64,000 bases of DNA. Origin: Auanema rhodensis (taxonomy: Eukaryota; Nematoda; Chromadorea; Rhabditida; Rhabditidae). The notes beneath the pieces are model-generated. The model was not told the origin of the DNA, ran no database searches, and saw only the letters and a list, made by a program, of their open reading frames with translations. How positions within the stretch are numbered: position 1 is the first letter of the stretch; every line of letters starts with the position of its first letter. Location: positions 14,981,267 through 15,045,266 of the forward strand of contig OZ059898.1 of the NCBI GenBank assembly GCA_964057225.1, in the 5' to 3' direction. Shown one piece after another: positions 11,986 through 31,132 of this stretch. Position numbers and translations under genes: made by a program.

Positions 11986-14879
11986 CTAAAACTGATCTGC
12001 CAAATTAATCATTATGTGACGCCATTGTCTCTTATTGAATCCGAAGATTTCTGAGTACATCGTTGCGAGCATTCCGATTGGTACGAACTGTAGTAATAAC
12101 GCTGAAATGATCAAATATAACAAACCATCTTTTAAAACTAATCAATTTACATGATCTATTAACACATTCTTTCAAAAATATAACAGTTCCTTTTGGCACA
12201 TCTTCTGGATAATTCTGAAGTTGTTAAATATAAAGCATAAAACTATATACCAGAACTGACCGGGTGTGAGAAATATGCCAAGTTGACACCTTGTTTTAAA
12301 TGAAATTTTGAGAATAAAATGGTGAGGAACGAAATTACTGAGGCAGAAAATCGTGAAAGAATCAAAGGAAAAGATCCTTCATTCCAAACTATTTTCAATT
12401 CTTCTACAGCCTATAAAGATTTTGAGTTCCCTTTTGGTACAGAATAATTGTATACCATCAAATTTTCAGCTAATCGTCTAAGAACAAATAACCAATCTCT
12501 TTTGCTAGTCATACGATGAGCTTCTAAGGTAATTCGTAGATTCTATAGCAGCAAATAAAGAAAAGAAAAAAGGGAGAACTAACTTTACGACGTTGAATCA
12601 AATCACAAAGACTTTTAGCATAAAGTCCATGATCTGTTCCTAATGGAACACAGAGATCAATCAAACACTGTTTTTAGAACATAGATTAAGATCAAAATAT
12701 AGAAAGACTTACTGATGGAGCAAATTTAAGTGTAGCATGGAGATATGTTGGAAGTGTGAATAAGGAATGTTTAAGTGGCAATTTTGGGCCATATACTACT
12801 GTCTGAATATATCTTGTTGAGTAAAATTGTATTCCAAATCATTATATAACCTTAACTACTTCAGATTTTTCTAACGGTAATTCAGCTTCTAAATTAGCTA
12901 TAAATTCTAATTCTTCCGGCGACCATTCAACATCAATAGGATCAGACTCAGCTACTAATTCTCCAACTCCGCCGGAAAGGAGTTCTAACCGAAGCTGTAA
13001 TCAAATTAAAAAATAAAATGCAAATTTCGAAATGAAATTGTACCTGATCTGACATAAACTGTCGAGCTTTCTCTGGGGTTGATAAAACTCTTAGGCGTTC
13101 AACATAGTTATCTCCAAACATATCTTTCCATGGATTTCCCCCGTTACATTCTAACCAAGATTTACTACAAAACGTTTTATATTAAAATTTAAATTACAAG
13201 TTTTTACCGGAAAGGACGAGCTAAATAATGAGCAAAAACAGACTTTAGAAAAAGAGAAACTAAACGATCACGGAAAGAATTTAATTCGGATTGAAATGCC
13301 TGAATGAAAAGAAATATTGAGGAATTATGATACAAATTGGTACCTGAGATGATAAGCCGAAACATCCCAGATTTGTCTTAATAGCTACACACTGAAGTTC
13401 CGTAAAATATTGTTCACATTTAACTAACGACTGAAAAAAAGTTTAATCGATTATGGAATCTTTCGCAACTCGGTTTCACCATTCCGACGTTAACATTGTT
13501 AACTGAATCTTTCTTCATAAATCCCATACATATGAGATACCTCTCAGCATTTCCTGACTTGCTGCACATTGGCTTGAACAAGGAAACATTGTGAAAACGA
13601 CTAGCTATATCAGCAACTAAACGACGTGTAGCTGGCAAAAACATATTATAGATCTGAAACAGAAATTTCCATTAACGATTACGGAGGGAAATAACTGGGA
13701 CCTTAAGTATAAAAGAACCATTTTGTCTAAGTAAGCGGAGAGCGGCATTTACTTCAGCTTGAAGAAGAGAGGACACAGTGTCCTCTTGATCTTCGGGACG
13801 ATCCTGAAACAATACATTCAAATTGCTTTACTGTGGAAGCTTTTGTTACCTGTGTATATAAACTACCATCAGCAGTTACCAAATCAAACCCAACACCTAC
13901 AACTGCACGGAAATAAGGTCCTTCCCACTGAAATTACAACATTAAAATAGAAATAGGATGTTCAAAACTTTTGTAATATCGCCAGTTCCTTCATTTCCAA
14001 AACGCCATCGTGACGGATGAGCTACTATTAAATCATCATTCAGCAACATATCTGAGGCAGGCATATGTTCACAATAAGGGTTTAAGCTTAAATATATGAT
14101 TAAGAGAATGATAAATGAACAACATCATACGAATTAGCTTCCCAGTACCATGGGAGATTGGGGTGAAAGGTGCAAAGAAATCTATCAAGCGCGTGAATGA
14201 AGTGACCAGGAGCTTCACACAAATGAAACGTTCTATAAATTGAGCATAACAAGTTCGATTATTTAGAATATTGTCAACAATCATTAAAAAAATGCAATAA
14301 GATACCTAAAATAACCACTAGTTGGCTGAATTAAACGAGGAAAACGCATTAAAATTTCCATAAATTTGCAAAAAGCTTGGCTGGTGGTGGGACAATTATA
14401 TTCCTCTCTACAATTTTGTTATCTGTTAAACATTTCAGAATGAATAATTACTTTAAAATCTTAGGAACTACATGAAGTGGATGGGTTAATTTTGTATGCA
14501 ACCTCCATCGACGACGATCACCATCATCTTCACAGATTGTATGAACATCTTGCTAAAACCAAACAAAATCTATGCTACACGTTAGTGCTTAAACCTGTAG
14601 AAGCCTAAGCTGGCCTTTGACCATATTTATTAAATGCTTTTGAGCTGCAGCTGATTTTAAGTGCTCAGCTTCTGCTCCTGTGCAAGTTTCAATCCAGCTT
14701 CCTCGTTCCCGTAGAACAAACTATAAAATGGATGTTGAACGCCACAGGCAGCCACGAAATCAAGAAATTCTTCAAATTTTACGATCCAATGTTTACAAAC
14801 ACAACACAACGATTGTGCTCACCTCTCTATTAGTTAGTTTTTTCGGATCAAGTGAAGATTCTTTCTCCTGTGTTTCCAT
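11986..14879 (-). CDS. CMTR2: Cap-specific mRNA 2'-O-methyltransferase 2 (adrift/FtsJ family)
   Basis: Reads from METQEKESSLDPKKLTNRE (14823-14879) through about 17 small exons to HIMINLADQF-stop. Upstream exons: 14595-14720, 14452-14552, 14306-14407, 14131-14232, 13969-14086, 13850-13927, 13702-13803. Rossmann methyltransferase signatures are present: TFHLCEAPGHFIHALDRF (SAM-binding loop), WYWEANSLNPYCE, VGFDLVTADGSLYTQDRPE, then GSFILK carrying the catalytic-type Lys, and VSLFKPMCSKSGNAERYL. The long C-terminal half matches the non-catalytic part of CMTR2. The enzyme methylates the second transcribed nucleotide (cap 2) of capped mRNA. The ATG directly follows a splice-acceptor AG (14880-14881). 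The donor near 13479-13501 is ambiguous: two in-frame GT sites give slightly different products. It lies 243 bp downstream of the valyl-tRNA synthetase stop on the same strand. Confidence 0.92.
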
Positions 14880-15122
14880 CTTCAATGTGTGTTTGATTTA
14901 TCTCTCTATATATAGATCTATATACTTGCTACATACATATCAGGTTTCAATATGCCGCGGTTAATGACCTGCTGAGGGACAAGGAAATAAAAGAAATTTT
15001 ACTTTTCTACATATATTAAATTTGGGAAAACAAAAAAACAACACCCCATCCACAAAAAAACATAGAACTGTAACAACAATTTGGAAAGTTTATCATTTAA
15101 AACTATTCGATGATATGGAACG
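14880..15122 (-). other. Short intercistronic region between VARS and CMTR2
   Basis: 243 bp between the stop of the upstream gene and the start of the downstream gene on the minus strand, with an acceptor AG immediately before the downstream ATG. The spacing suits a nematode operon with trans-splicing of the second message. I saw no canonical AATAAA on the minus strand. Confidence 0.5.
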
Positions 15123-18100
15123 TTAAGAAAGAGCAGCAACGGCAGCAGTTAACGTTTTCAATTCTCCTTCCAAAGCTGCTTTCTGAAAATAAAGAATTAA
15201 ATTTTAAAAATTAAAAACAACAAAACCTTCTCGGCATTTCTTGTTTGGACTCCTAGGGGAACTTTCGATGCATAGTCGACTCCATTCTCTAACTCGGTAA
15301 TCTTCTGAATGGCCTGCTCGTTCTTAGCAATCTTTTCGCCAAGCTTAGCCAGCTCTTTCTTGAAGTCGATAACGCCCTGAACAACAAAATGGACTAATGA
15401 CGTTGAATGAAAGGACAAACCTCCAATGCGATGAAGATGGTGCAGCGAGAAGAAAGAGTGACCTGAGCGCATCCAGCTGGGGTGCTATCGGAGGGTTTGA
15501 TGACAGAAACCTTATTACTAGAAGCTAGGGTGCCAATAAAGCTAGAAAGATCTCTCAAAATATTGGCATCTTCATCTTCGGAAACGGACAGATAGACTAA
15601 AAACAATTGAATTTTAGAAAAAAATTTTTGTTCCAAAACTCACTATCAGCCTTTGTCTTATTGAGAAGCTCATAATCTGATCTAAGGGATCTAATAGTCT
15701 TGACTGCGTCAAAGGCAAAACTAACATTATCCTCCAACTTCTCGTCTACGAAATCGTACTGAAGCAAAAGTATACAACATCGAAAAAAAGACAAATGACT
15801 TACGTTGGCACTCTCAGGGTAAGGAGCTATAACAATAGAAAGAGCATCGCCTTCTCTTCTTGGCAATCTCTGCCACAACTCCTCAGAGATGAATGGCATC
15901 ATGGGAGAGATGAGTCTAAGACCAGTTTCAACACAATGAAGAAGAACGGCACGAGCAGCGTTACGAGATTCTTCATTTCCTAGACAAAGAATAAGATTAA
16001 TTGGTTCATTTCTAGATGGAAAACCTTCGGCGATGACTGGTTTAATGGCCTCAAGATAAACATCACAGAGATCATAGAGCCAGAAGTTGTAAGTAGCCGT
16101 TGTAGCTTGAGTGAAATTGTGCTCAGCCAGTCCGTTGTCACATTGACTAACACATGAACCACAACGAGAAAGAATCCACTTATCGATGACGGACTCTTTT
16201 CCTGTCAACTAGAAGAAAGAACCTTAGCTCGAGTAAAGGTTCATAAAACGAACCTCAAACTTAGGAGAAGCCTTATATCCTTCTCCGAGTTGCATAAGAG
16301 TGAACTTAACAGCTTGCCAGATCTATAAACTATATAATTAAGAACGGAAGAAAAAATTATTGAGCTAACCTTGTTACAGAAGAATCGGTAACCCTGGACT
16401 CTCAGGACGTCCAAGTTAATATCACGAGCTTGACTAGAATATGCGAGAAGAGCAAAACGAAGCGCATCAGTACCACACTCAGGGATTCCCTGAGGATAAT
16501 CTCTAGCTTGTCCTGCTTGAGCAATAGCAATTTCCTTAGTATCAAGATTTCCATTTAAAAGCTGTGTCTTTAGTCCATCAAGAGTGATTCCTCTGTAACA
16601 GATGTATGGCTTTTGCATTTTACCTCTTCTTGCTAACCTGATAACGTCAAGAGGATCAATAACATTTCCTAAAGATTTAGACATCTTTCTTCCATGAGCA
16701 TCACGAACAACTGGATGAAGATAAACCTAGAGAGGATATTGGGAAATGATTGAAGTTATAGTGTGCTTACCTCCTTGAATGGGATCTTGCCAGTCAATTC
16801 TTGACTCATGAAGACCATACGAGCGACCCAGAAGAAGAGAATATCTCCTCCAGTTTCAAGAACATGGCCAGGGAAAAAGGCAGAGAGATCCTTAGTTTCA
16901 TTTGGCCATCCGAAAATGGCAAAAGGCCACATACCAGAAGAGAACCAAGTATCAAGAACATCCTCATCTTAATAGAAAAGTTCAATATTTGAAACAAAGA
17001 ATGCAGAGATTATCAAATAAGAATTAGTTAGAGGTCGTTTGATAAGAAAATAATGGTTTTCATTCTCGAAACCTTTTCATAGGCACTAGGCTGAATTCCA
17101 GAGAGAGAATATTAGCAAAATTGAAGAAACCGCAGGCGGTAAGACAACAAAAGCCCTATTTTCCATTGTCATCGATCAGAAAAGTTTTTTTTAAAAGTTT
17201 GATTGCTTTTTTGAAATTTTAAAAATAATTTTAGTAGCAAAGATGCCAAAAAAAGGTATTGTTTTACTATTGAAAATAAATTAAGAAAGTGAGGGAGGAG
17301 GAATGCAAAGTCGTTCCGTGCAATCGATAAAGGAGGATGCTAACATGGAATTATTAGTTATAAATAGAACTACAACATACCCCATTTCAAAGTAACGAGC
17401 TTAGCGTCAACGTTAAACTTCTTAGCAGCCTTTTCGACAGCTTCAGCTTCTGTGTGTGCAGATACCCAATATTTGTCGTCGCATGGATCACCAGCAGGTG
17501 TCTGAATATGGAAATCATAAAATAGGATTAACAAACAAAACAAACTACCTTTCCATCGTTAACAGTGATAAAGTAAGCAGGGATACGATGTCCCCACCAT
17601 AATTGACGGGAGATACACCAATCGCGGCTGCTTTGAAGCCATCTGTTCCAAGTAGCAACATGGAATTCAGGAATAATCTTCAGCTCTCCATCTTCAACAG
17701 CCTTCATAGCTTTAGCAGCCATGTGATCGCACTTCATATACCATTGAGCTTTGAGAATTGGTTCAATAATATCCTTAGAACGACTGCAAAAAAGGCATTA
17801 ACGAAAGAATTTATGCTGTCAACAACCTGCAGATAGGAACAACCATAGCATTATCCTTCTTGTCTCTGAATAATCCCTTCTCTTTGAGAGCTTCAGTAAC
17901 GGTCTTTCTAGCATCAAATCTCTTCATTCCTATATGATTTCAATGTTTTCTAAAAAACAAGCAAATAATTCTAACCTGAGAACTGTCCACATCCTTTTGC
18001 AATCAAACCCTCATCTGTGATGCAGGTGATGAAGGGGAGGTTATGTCGTTGTCCAACCTAATAAGAGCAAAAGTAAATAAAATATTGAATTCGAACTAAC

Positions 18101-19655
18101 TTCATAATCGTTGTGATCGTGAGCAGGAGTGATCTTGACAGCTCCTGTTCCAAACTCTCTCTCAACGAAAGAATCAGCAACAATTGGAATTTCACGTTCA
18201 ATGAAGGGATGAACACAAGTCTAAAAACAATAATGAATAAACTCGTTCATAAGTGTCCGCAATAATTTACTTTTCCAACAAGATGCTTGTAACGCTCGTC
18301 TTCTGGATGAACAGCGATAGCAGTATCTCCAAGCATGGTTTCAATACGAGTAGTGGAAACGATAACTTCTTCATCTAAACTTAATATATAAAACTTCTCA
18401 AAGATGAATAGAGCAACAAACCGCTATTCTTGATCTTGTAGGCAAAAGAAAGAATAACTCCGAACTCTATCTTCTCGTCATATCCTGGGACAGGGAGAAG
18501 AGTACGCCCAGTAAGTTCCTTCTTGTCGACTTCAATATCAGAAATAGCACTACGAAGAGCACAACTCCAGTTTACAAGTCTGTTACTTCTAAAAAAAAGT
18601 TTGTTCTATTTTGCATCTTCAATTTTAACAAACCTGTAAATTGTTCCACTTTCATGCATGCGAACAAAGGCTTCAGTAACAGCTCTCATCATCTTAGGAT
18701 CCATCATGAAAACAGCTCGGTCCCAATCGACAGAAGCTCCCATTCTACGGAATTGGTCATAAATAACATCACCCTTTCTGAAGATACAAATGTTGTTAAA
18801 CAAATTGTGAAAAGCACAAACTCATTCTTCCATCTCCAGACTTCTTGGATAAAGCGATCACGTCCTAAATCATGACGAGATAGACCTTGCTCTCTTTGAA
18901 GACGTTTTTCAACAACAACCTATATATAGGAAAAAAATTAAGAAGAGTTCAGGTTGACAATAATGAAACCTGTGTAGCAATACCAGCATGATCACATCCT
19001 GGGTTGAAAAGAGTTGTCTTTCCTCTCATACGGTTGCTACAAATTTCAAAAAGCTACTTTTAACTATTACTTTGACTTACACTCTTATCATACAATCCTC
19101 AACAGCAGTAGCCAAAGCATGGCCTACGTGAAGGGACCCAGTAACATTAGGTGGTGGAATGCAGATAACAAAGTTTCCTTTAGGGTTTGGTTTTCTGGAA
19201 AAAAAAATCCGAACATATTTTCTTATAGATAAGGCTCATACGTCACGTCTCTCCCACCATACTCGGGCTTAAAGAAGCCTTGCTTTTCCCACCATTGGTA
19301 CCAAGCGGCTTCGACATATTTGGGACTATAAGCAGAGGGCATATCTCCAGATAAATCTACAACAACATAGGATGCTTCATGACGACCATGAATATATCTA
19401 ACCTTTCTTCTCTCCAAGAGGAACATTGGAAACATATTCTAAGTTGTCCTTCTTTTTAGCCTCTTTCTTAGGCTTATCCTTGAAAAAATAATGAGAAAAC
19501 ATATTTAAGAAATCAAAAACCTCTTTAGGCTTTTGGCTTTCTTGAGCTTTCTTCTCAGCTAGCTTCTTCTGCTTCTCCTCGAACTTGGCGAGCTTGGCAG
19601 CCTTTTCGGCTTCCTTCTTCAATTCCTTTTCAGTCTTTTGCTTACCTTCCACCAT
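15123..19655 (-). CDS. VARS1: Valyl-tRNA synthetase, cytosolic type
   Basis: About 17 exons on the minus strand give roughly 1,040 residues. The N-terminus ([20 protein letters not shown]) is a Lys/Glu/Ala-rich helix like the appended region of eukaryotic cytosolic enzymes, not an obvious mitochondrial presequence. Catalytic class Ia motifs are visible: [16 protein letters not shown] (HIGH motif as HVGH) near 19100-19160, then [13 protein letters not shown], the editing region ([28 protein letters not shown]), [34 protein letters not shown], and [14 protein letters not shown] (KMSKS) near 16670. The anticodon-binding domain and a C-terminal coiled arm ([19 protein letters not shown]) follow. 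It attaches valine to tRNA-Val and edits mischarged threonine. One intron (16968-17380, about 413 bp) is unusually long for this gene. The ATG follows an acceptor AG directly. Confidence 0.98.
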
Positions 19656-20122
19656 CTTAAAAAAAACAATAATAAACAAGAACAAGAAGTAAAAAGACAA
19701 ATGAAACTGATATGCCTTTAAAACGCACAGCCATATATATATATAGGCAGTGAATCATGTTGTGCAATCGAACACAATCGTCACGTAAACAGAGGACAGC
19801 TTGCGTCACTTTGTGGTAACTAGAACCCTAAGTAATTTCCGTCACAAAACGGTGGAACTAACTAAAATAAGAAAAATAAAATGAATAAATATTTATTATA
19901 AAAAACGGATCGAAGGATGAGAGTACGGATGCACACGGGAAACATTATGATATATGTAACATTTTTTTAAAAGTAACAGACAGAGTTTACCGAACATAAA
20001 ACTATGCACATAGTATATTCCAATTGATCTTCGAAATAATTTACAACATTAAAATGGTTTCGCAGAACTACAGAAAATATTGTCATTCAAAAATAGATCA
20101 AAAAGAGGAGAGACCGGATTCC
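19656..20122 (-). other. Intergenic 467 bp between PP2A-A and VARS
   Basis: AT-rich spacer between two co-oriented genes. It holds the 3' UTR of the PP2A scaffold gene and any promoter for VARS. A short TA repeat lies at about 19733-19744. No gene seen. Confidence 0.5.
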
Positions 20123-25233
<5,111 letters not shown>

Positions 25234-26678
25234 GTCAAGACAAACATAGTTCTTTATCGTTTCCCCAGTTTTCTGTAGGTCTAGATTGTTAATTCAAGGA
25301 CAGTTGTATATGTACATGTTACTTCTGTCTTTGTTGAAGTGTACGTAGATTTTTATGACGTATAGTCTTATAAAAACTGTTCCTGTAAGTTTTTCTTATA
25401 TGACTACCGTTGGGAAAAACTTGTAATTACAATATTTTATGCTCCAAATGAATTTTTAGATAATATTTGAGCGTTCGGCTGTTATGGACTACATTTATAA
25501 TTTTATAAACTAATAGAGAATGTTGTATACAAGCTATACAAGTCTGTTCAGAGCAATTCGGAATACCAAAATTATTAAATAAATTCTCTAAAGTATATGT
25601 GATTTATTCAATAACTGAGTTTAAAAAAATGTGGATAATGCTTTAAGTTGAGAAATACCCTGACAAGTTCATAATGATATTTCCAAATTGTATCATTGTT
25701 TGATTATGCATGTAAGGACATGTAATACATATTATCGGGCACAGTTAATTTGACCTTCCAAATACGGTTCACTAGGTAATTTGATTTAATCTTGTCATCG
25801 TGCACATTCAATTAGTTACATTGTTCCAAACTTCACAAGAACTTTTTAAAGGGTACTCCATCGCATTGAATCCAGGTTTTTGAAGATATACTACATACTT
25901 TCCATTAAACTCATAAAATATTTTTAGTGTTTGTTAAATACATTAATCTATAATAGTTTATTCATTTTGAAATGATATAATACAATTTCTAAACATATCA
26001 TTTCTTATTCTTTAATATGGTCATCGGATTCTTTTGTCTGTTTATACGAGAAATTCAAATAATGATGGATTATACGGGCTCATAAACATATGCATGAAGC
26101 TTTGAACATTGGCTATTACCGCCTTGAACTGCCTGTTTGTTCTTTCTACCGTCTGCATGACAATTGGGTCCCATATATCATCATTGATACCCTATTTCTG
26201 AGCTGTATCCCTATCAGGTGGTTTGGACTAGCTACTAGCTTGACGTTTGATGATTTCCTATTTTCTTATACATATACACCCCCTCATTTAATTTGCTGTA
26301 TGAAAATGGTGAGCAAATTAAAATTGTTGCTAATGTTGATGCTGTTAAAGACGTTGAAAAATGCAGGAAGTAGTCTACTTGTTTTATGATCTTAATTTCT
26401 GCTAAGGTAAGAGGATAAGAGAGAAAGCTTGACACGCCAAGCATCCAGCTTTCGCTATATAGCCTCAAGCATGAACGGCCTCAAACGGCTTCCCTCCCTC
26501 TTTCTCTATCATATTCCCTTGTTTCTTTCTGTTCGCCTCAATCTTGAGCGCTCAGTTTCCTCACTAATAATGCTTAGCTATGTAAGTCTCATACTCTGAT
26601 TCTAGCTGTGTCCTTTTTGCTACTTCTCTGTTCGTCGTTTATGCTCATAGACGTTGGACGTGAGTATGTATGTATGTA

Positions 26679-26745
26679 GTATATATATATATATATATAT
26701 GGGAAGTATATATATATTTGGCTTCCCTCCCTCTCTCGCTCCCTT

Positions 26746-26818
<73 letters not shown>
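26679..26818. repeat. (AT)n followed by (CT)n microsatellites
   Basis: A pure TA tract at 26679-26700 and an almost pure CT tract at 26745-26818. Confidence 0.95.
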
Positions 26819-28070
26819 ATTTTACTTTTCTTTGTGGTTCTCTTAAGATGATCCGCTATTTTGAGATTCGTTTCTTACCCGAACTTCTTCATTTAACTTA
26901 TATATGTATGCAACTCTTCATGATATAAGCTTATTTCTTTTGATAAAAAGCTTCCCATTACATACTTGTTTATTGCTGTTGATGTGGTGAATGGCTATTG
27001 ATCGCTTAATGAGTCAGATGATGCTAGAAGACGAATTTTCAGTATATTTTAGGTTGTCTGATGACAGATAGACCATGCTCACACGACCCATCTGATCGTT
27101 TGATTTTTCCGCTTTTCGCTATATATTTACCTCTTTACTATTCCATCAATAGAATTCATTAAGCTCTTCCTTTCCCAAACAACTTGAACTTCTCTTTTTG
27201 GCTTTTATAATCGAGACCATTTCTCTACTCTCTCATCCCACCTCATCTTTGCTCATCCATTACACCATTTCTGCTAATTTGCTCATACAAGCACCATCTT
27301 TTCAACATAAATTTCATTTTTTCCTGCTAATCGTCTTAGAATTCCGGTTGATTAGCGTTTATTTTCTGCAAATACTGTCATTGTACTAGATCACTAGTAC
27401 GAGCCACAACCAAACGGATGTACTGTTTTTGCCTACGTGCCAGCACCGACTGCCTGCCTAAGAAGACCCTAGCAACGGACTGCTGTTCGTTTAAATTGTT
27501 TTTGACGAAAAAATTTTCATAATATGTTAAATTTTTTTCTCATTTTCCTCATAACATGTCTTTTTCGTAATTAACAGTACATATACTATATATAATATTC
27601 TATATTTATTATGTGATTTTACAATTTTATGTTTTGAATAAAACCAAAAAACATCTCAAAGTTTAACATTTTGAGCTTTTTTGTATCGCTGTGCGCCAAC
27701 TTCCTTCCATGACTTAAGCAGTGTCTGATATTTTTCTTGTTGTCTAGCCATGCAAAGGATTAAAAATTATGAAGAGCTTATCGATCGTTCTCCTGAAATT
27801 TTCGAATGGAACCGCAAAGGCCATTGAATTTACTTATTTCAAGCTAGTGTGATGATGTAAAAGATTAAAGTGTTGATGTTGCATCTGACTCACTGAAAAT
27901 TGAAAACAAAATAGTTTATCATATGAAGCCTTAACAAGTCAACGATCATCACCAAAGCATCATTCAGTTAAGTCTTTGCCTATAGGACATGTGGAGTTTC
28001 TTCTAGTCGTTTAACTAATCTGTGCTATATGATCATCATGAGCATCATCACCTTCTTACCTGCTCCGCCC

Positions 28071-28074
<4 letters not shown>

Positions 28075-28108
<34 letters not shown>
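28075..28108. repeat. (CT)n microsatellite
   Basis: Uninterrupted CT run of about 34 bases. Confidence 0.95.
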
Positions 28109-28112
<4 letters not shown>

Positions 28113-30847
28113 AACTGTTGTCAAGTCCGTTCTTTTTCCGTTTCATTTTTCCTATGCTTACTGCCTTATTTTTCCGCCCATGTGCCAGACTGATCAACGT
28201 TGACCATAACGAAATTTCTGAAAAAAGGGAGGAAATTGGGGTTTGGTCTCTTCGTAAAACATGAATTTTCCAATGACCTTGTCTTTTCAAAAATGTATCT
28301 TCTGCCTAGATTTGGCTTATTTCTGTATAACATGTCTTTATCTAACGATGGTGTCAGCCATAGTCATCGTTGCTGTCCAACTCATCAGTCGTGTCGTCCA
28401 AAACATTGCGACTTTTATGTTTTTTATCTTCAACAAATCAGCTTGTAGTTCTTCTTCTTGTTTTTTCGCTCATTTTTTCGTTGTCATACGGCCTCTAGAG
28501 AGAGGTCATTTGCCCCTCACATTTCGGCATATTTAGCTTAAAAAACGCACCTTCTGATCAAATAAGGCCAGAAGAGATTTCAAATAGTTTTGTAGTTAGA
28601 TCAAACTCATCTCAGTGTGTGTGTCGGTTTCCTTTATACTATGTGCTGCTAGCCATCCGAGAGCAGTATTGCTATTTCCTTTTAACAGTCGTTTTTCCTT
28701 ATTCTGCCAAAAAGAAAGAGTTTTATGTGTATTTTTCTTTGATTATATGAATGTTTTTGTTATATTTTGAATAATTCTGATAGTCTTACTTGTAAATTAT
28801 TACATTGTTTTGATTTCGACTGTAATTATGTATAAGCAAGGTGTAAAATCAATTTGAAAAAGTCCCATCTCCGAGAAAATTTAATAATTTTCATTCACAT
28901 TTCATGCTTTATTCAATTTTTTTTGCGTTTTATTCAGTCTTCAATTTTGTTTTCGATTTTTTATATAGAAATAGGCTTAATTATGGTAGTTCTTTCCGAG
29001 CCAAAGCTCCTGCCAAATTGTCTATGAATGCTTAGTCAGAATAATTTTTTTGAAAATTTGCCCTTTTTTGTCTCAAAAAATTCTCAATGATACTTGAAAA
29101 AGTAACTGTCAAATCTCTTATTTTGTTACTCTCAATGACTCTTTCGTTGAAGTCTTTCTCCACAGAAAAGCTTTTTATTTCAAAACAAGGATAATGATGA
29201 TGAGAGGAGGATAGAATAAGTAAATGTATGAAAGAAGATGAATTAACCCATTTTTTCTGGGAAAAGTTTTTTCTTCCCAAAATTCAAATAATTTTTGAGT
29301 AAACTTAAGAACAACAATTGCTTACGTCACAATGTCGAGTGTGAAATGATGTTAAAAAAATATTTTTAGCTTTATTTGGTTATTCTCAAACCGAGTTCAC
29401 ACTGAAGCAAAAAGTCAAAAAAAGAATTTTGTAGTTTGTAGTGAGGGAATATGAATTTGAGGGGTAAGAAAGGGTGTAGTTGTTTGTTAAAGTTATATAA
29501 AGAAATGGAAAATACAAGTTTTTAGAAGAAATTTGTTTCAATTTTTAAGTAATAATGTTAGAAATTAATGTTTATTTTCCCTCAAACAGGAGAGAAAATA
29601 AAAACTTATTTTGTCATTTTAAAATTTTAAATGTAATTTCATATTTCTATTTCATTTCTTTCTTTTGACTGGATTTATTCCTGAAGTATGTGGTAACATT
29701 ACTTGGTCACTCTTACATGACGGAATTCTACGAGCATATTTGGTCGTCATTTTCTTAGTTTTTGGATAGATGTTTTGGTCCGAAAAGAGAGATTCAGCTT
29801 GAGATTTTCAATACGTTTGGTCAAAGTTCACGCTCAGATTCCATCATAGTGGCAGGCGCATGAACATTGGAAGAAATAAGTTAAGACAAAGAACTTTATA
29901 TGTATATATCTGATATTATATGTATAGTTAAGTTTGGAATATCAGATAATAAGACGAAGCTAGAATAGATTTTTCGGATTTGTCTTATTGATTTTTGATA
30001 TTTTTTTCTAATATACTACTGTTTGTCTTGAGCTTTCTTATCTTGTTACCACAACAGGATGATGCTTTTCTCATCATTGTAGATGAAGCCTTGACTTCGA
30101 ATCCGTCATGATTTCCTGGAATGTAATCAAGCCAACAACCTAAGTGAAATAGTCAATTGTCGTACATTTCATCAATTCCTATGCCATCATCTTTTCTCCA
30201 TGTTCGGTTTTTATCTTTCAGTTTCTACTCGTTTTATCTCATTCCGTCCGCATGAATTGCTCTACTAGCTCTTCAGTAACATTGAAGTTGGTTGCTAGAT
30301 TCATACTATTTCTACGACAAGAATAGCTGTCTGATGCTTGCATACAGGAGACTACAATGTAGCCGTTATGAGGTGGTGTCCTGAATTCTTCTGCACATAT
30401 TTATTTTTTATTTTTTGTTGTTTTCTTGCTCATCGTCTGTAGAAATGCTTCAATGTATCATCTTCATTCTTGTCATTCACAAACATCAACAGATATTTTC
30501 ATCTATTACTTTTTCTTTTTAACATTCTGAGATGAAAATGAGAGAAAAATGCTTGGGAGTGGCTAAAAGCATAGTGAGGAACGAACTTCAGTTCATCACA
30601 ATAGCACATTTTATAATGAAGGTGGTGGAGGTGGTGGTGATTGTGGTTGTGTTGCCTGGAGCAAGTAAATGTGTTTGAAGGTATATATGATGAAGAGAGA
30701 AGAAAGAGAGAACGAGACATGAGCTTTGAGTTGGCAGAGTGATGCCAGCGGAAGTTTTTTTTGTTTTACGGATGAATCAGCAACACTTCTCTGGCTGGAG
30801 TGTCATTTCCCCTCTCTGTTTTGCCAACTCTCTGCTAGTCTATTCAT

Positions 30848-31132
30848 CTAACTACATCTCCCTATCTCTGTATCTCTTCTTAAGCTTTCAACTCTTTTTC
30901 TAAGCATTATATTGTCTAGATATACGTATTTCTCTGTTGTCAGTTTCAAACCATTGGCACGTTGCTTGGTGTGGAGTCGAGAGCATGGCGACTGAGAATG
31001 AGGAGATGGTGTGACTGCTGAGAAGCGTTTGTCTGTGCTTTCTCGAGAAAATCTGAAGTTGTCATTAGCTTTTTTACCACCAGTTTCTTCCGTTCGGCTA
31101 TCACGTTTCAGTTTCAGTTCAGTAGTCCCCAT
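30848..31132 (-). CDS. Doubtful hypothetical ORF, 94 residues, basic
   Basis: An uninterrupted frame from ATG (complement of 31130-31132) to a TAG, starting MGTTELKLKRDSRTEETGGK. It is rich in Lys, Arg, Ser and Thr, with a phospho-site-like stretch TPSPHSQSPCSRLH and no hydrophobic segment. Its local GC content is above that of the surroundings and its composition is unlike the Phe/Ser/Leu-rich chance frames nearby, which is why I record it. I see no flanking exons, and no homologue comes to mind. Chance or non-coding origin remains likelier than not. Confidence 0.2.
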   Translation of the reverse strand: MGTTELKLKRDSRTEETGGKKANDNFRFSRESTDKRFSAVTPSPHSQSPCSRLHTKQRANGLKLTTEKYVYLDNIMLRKRVESLRRDTEIGRCS

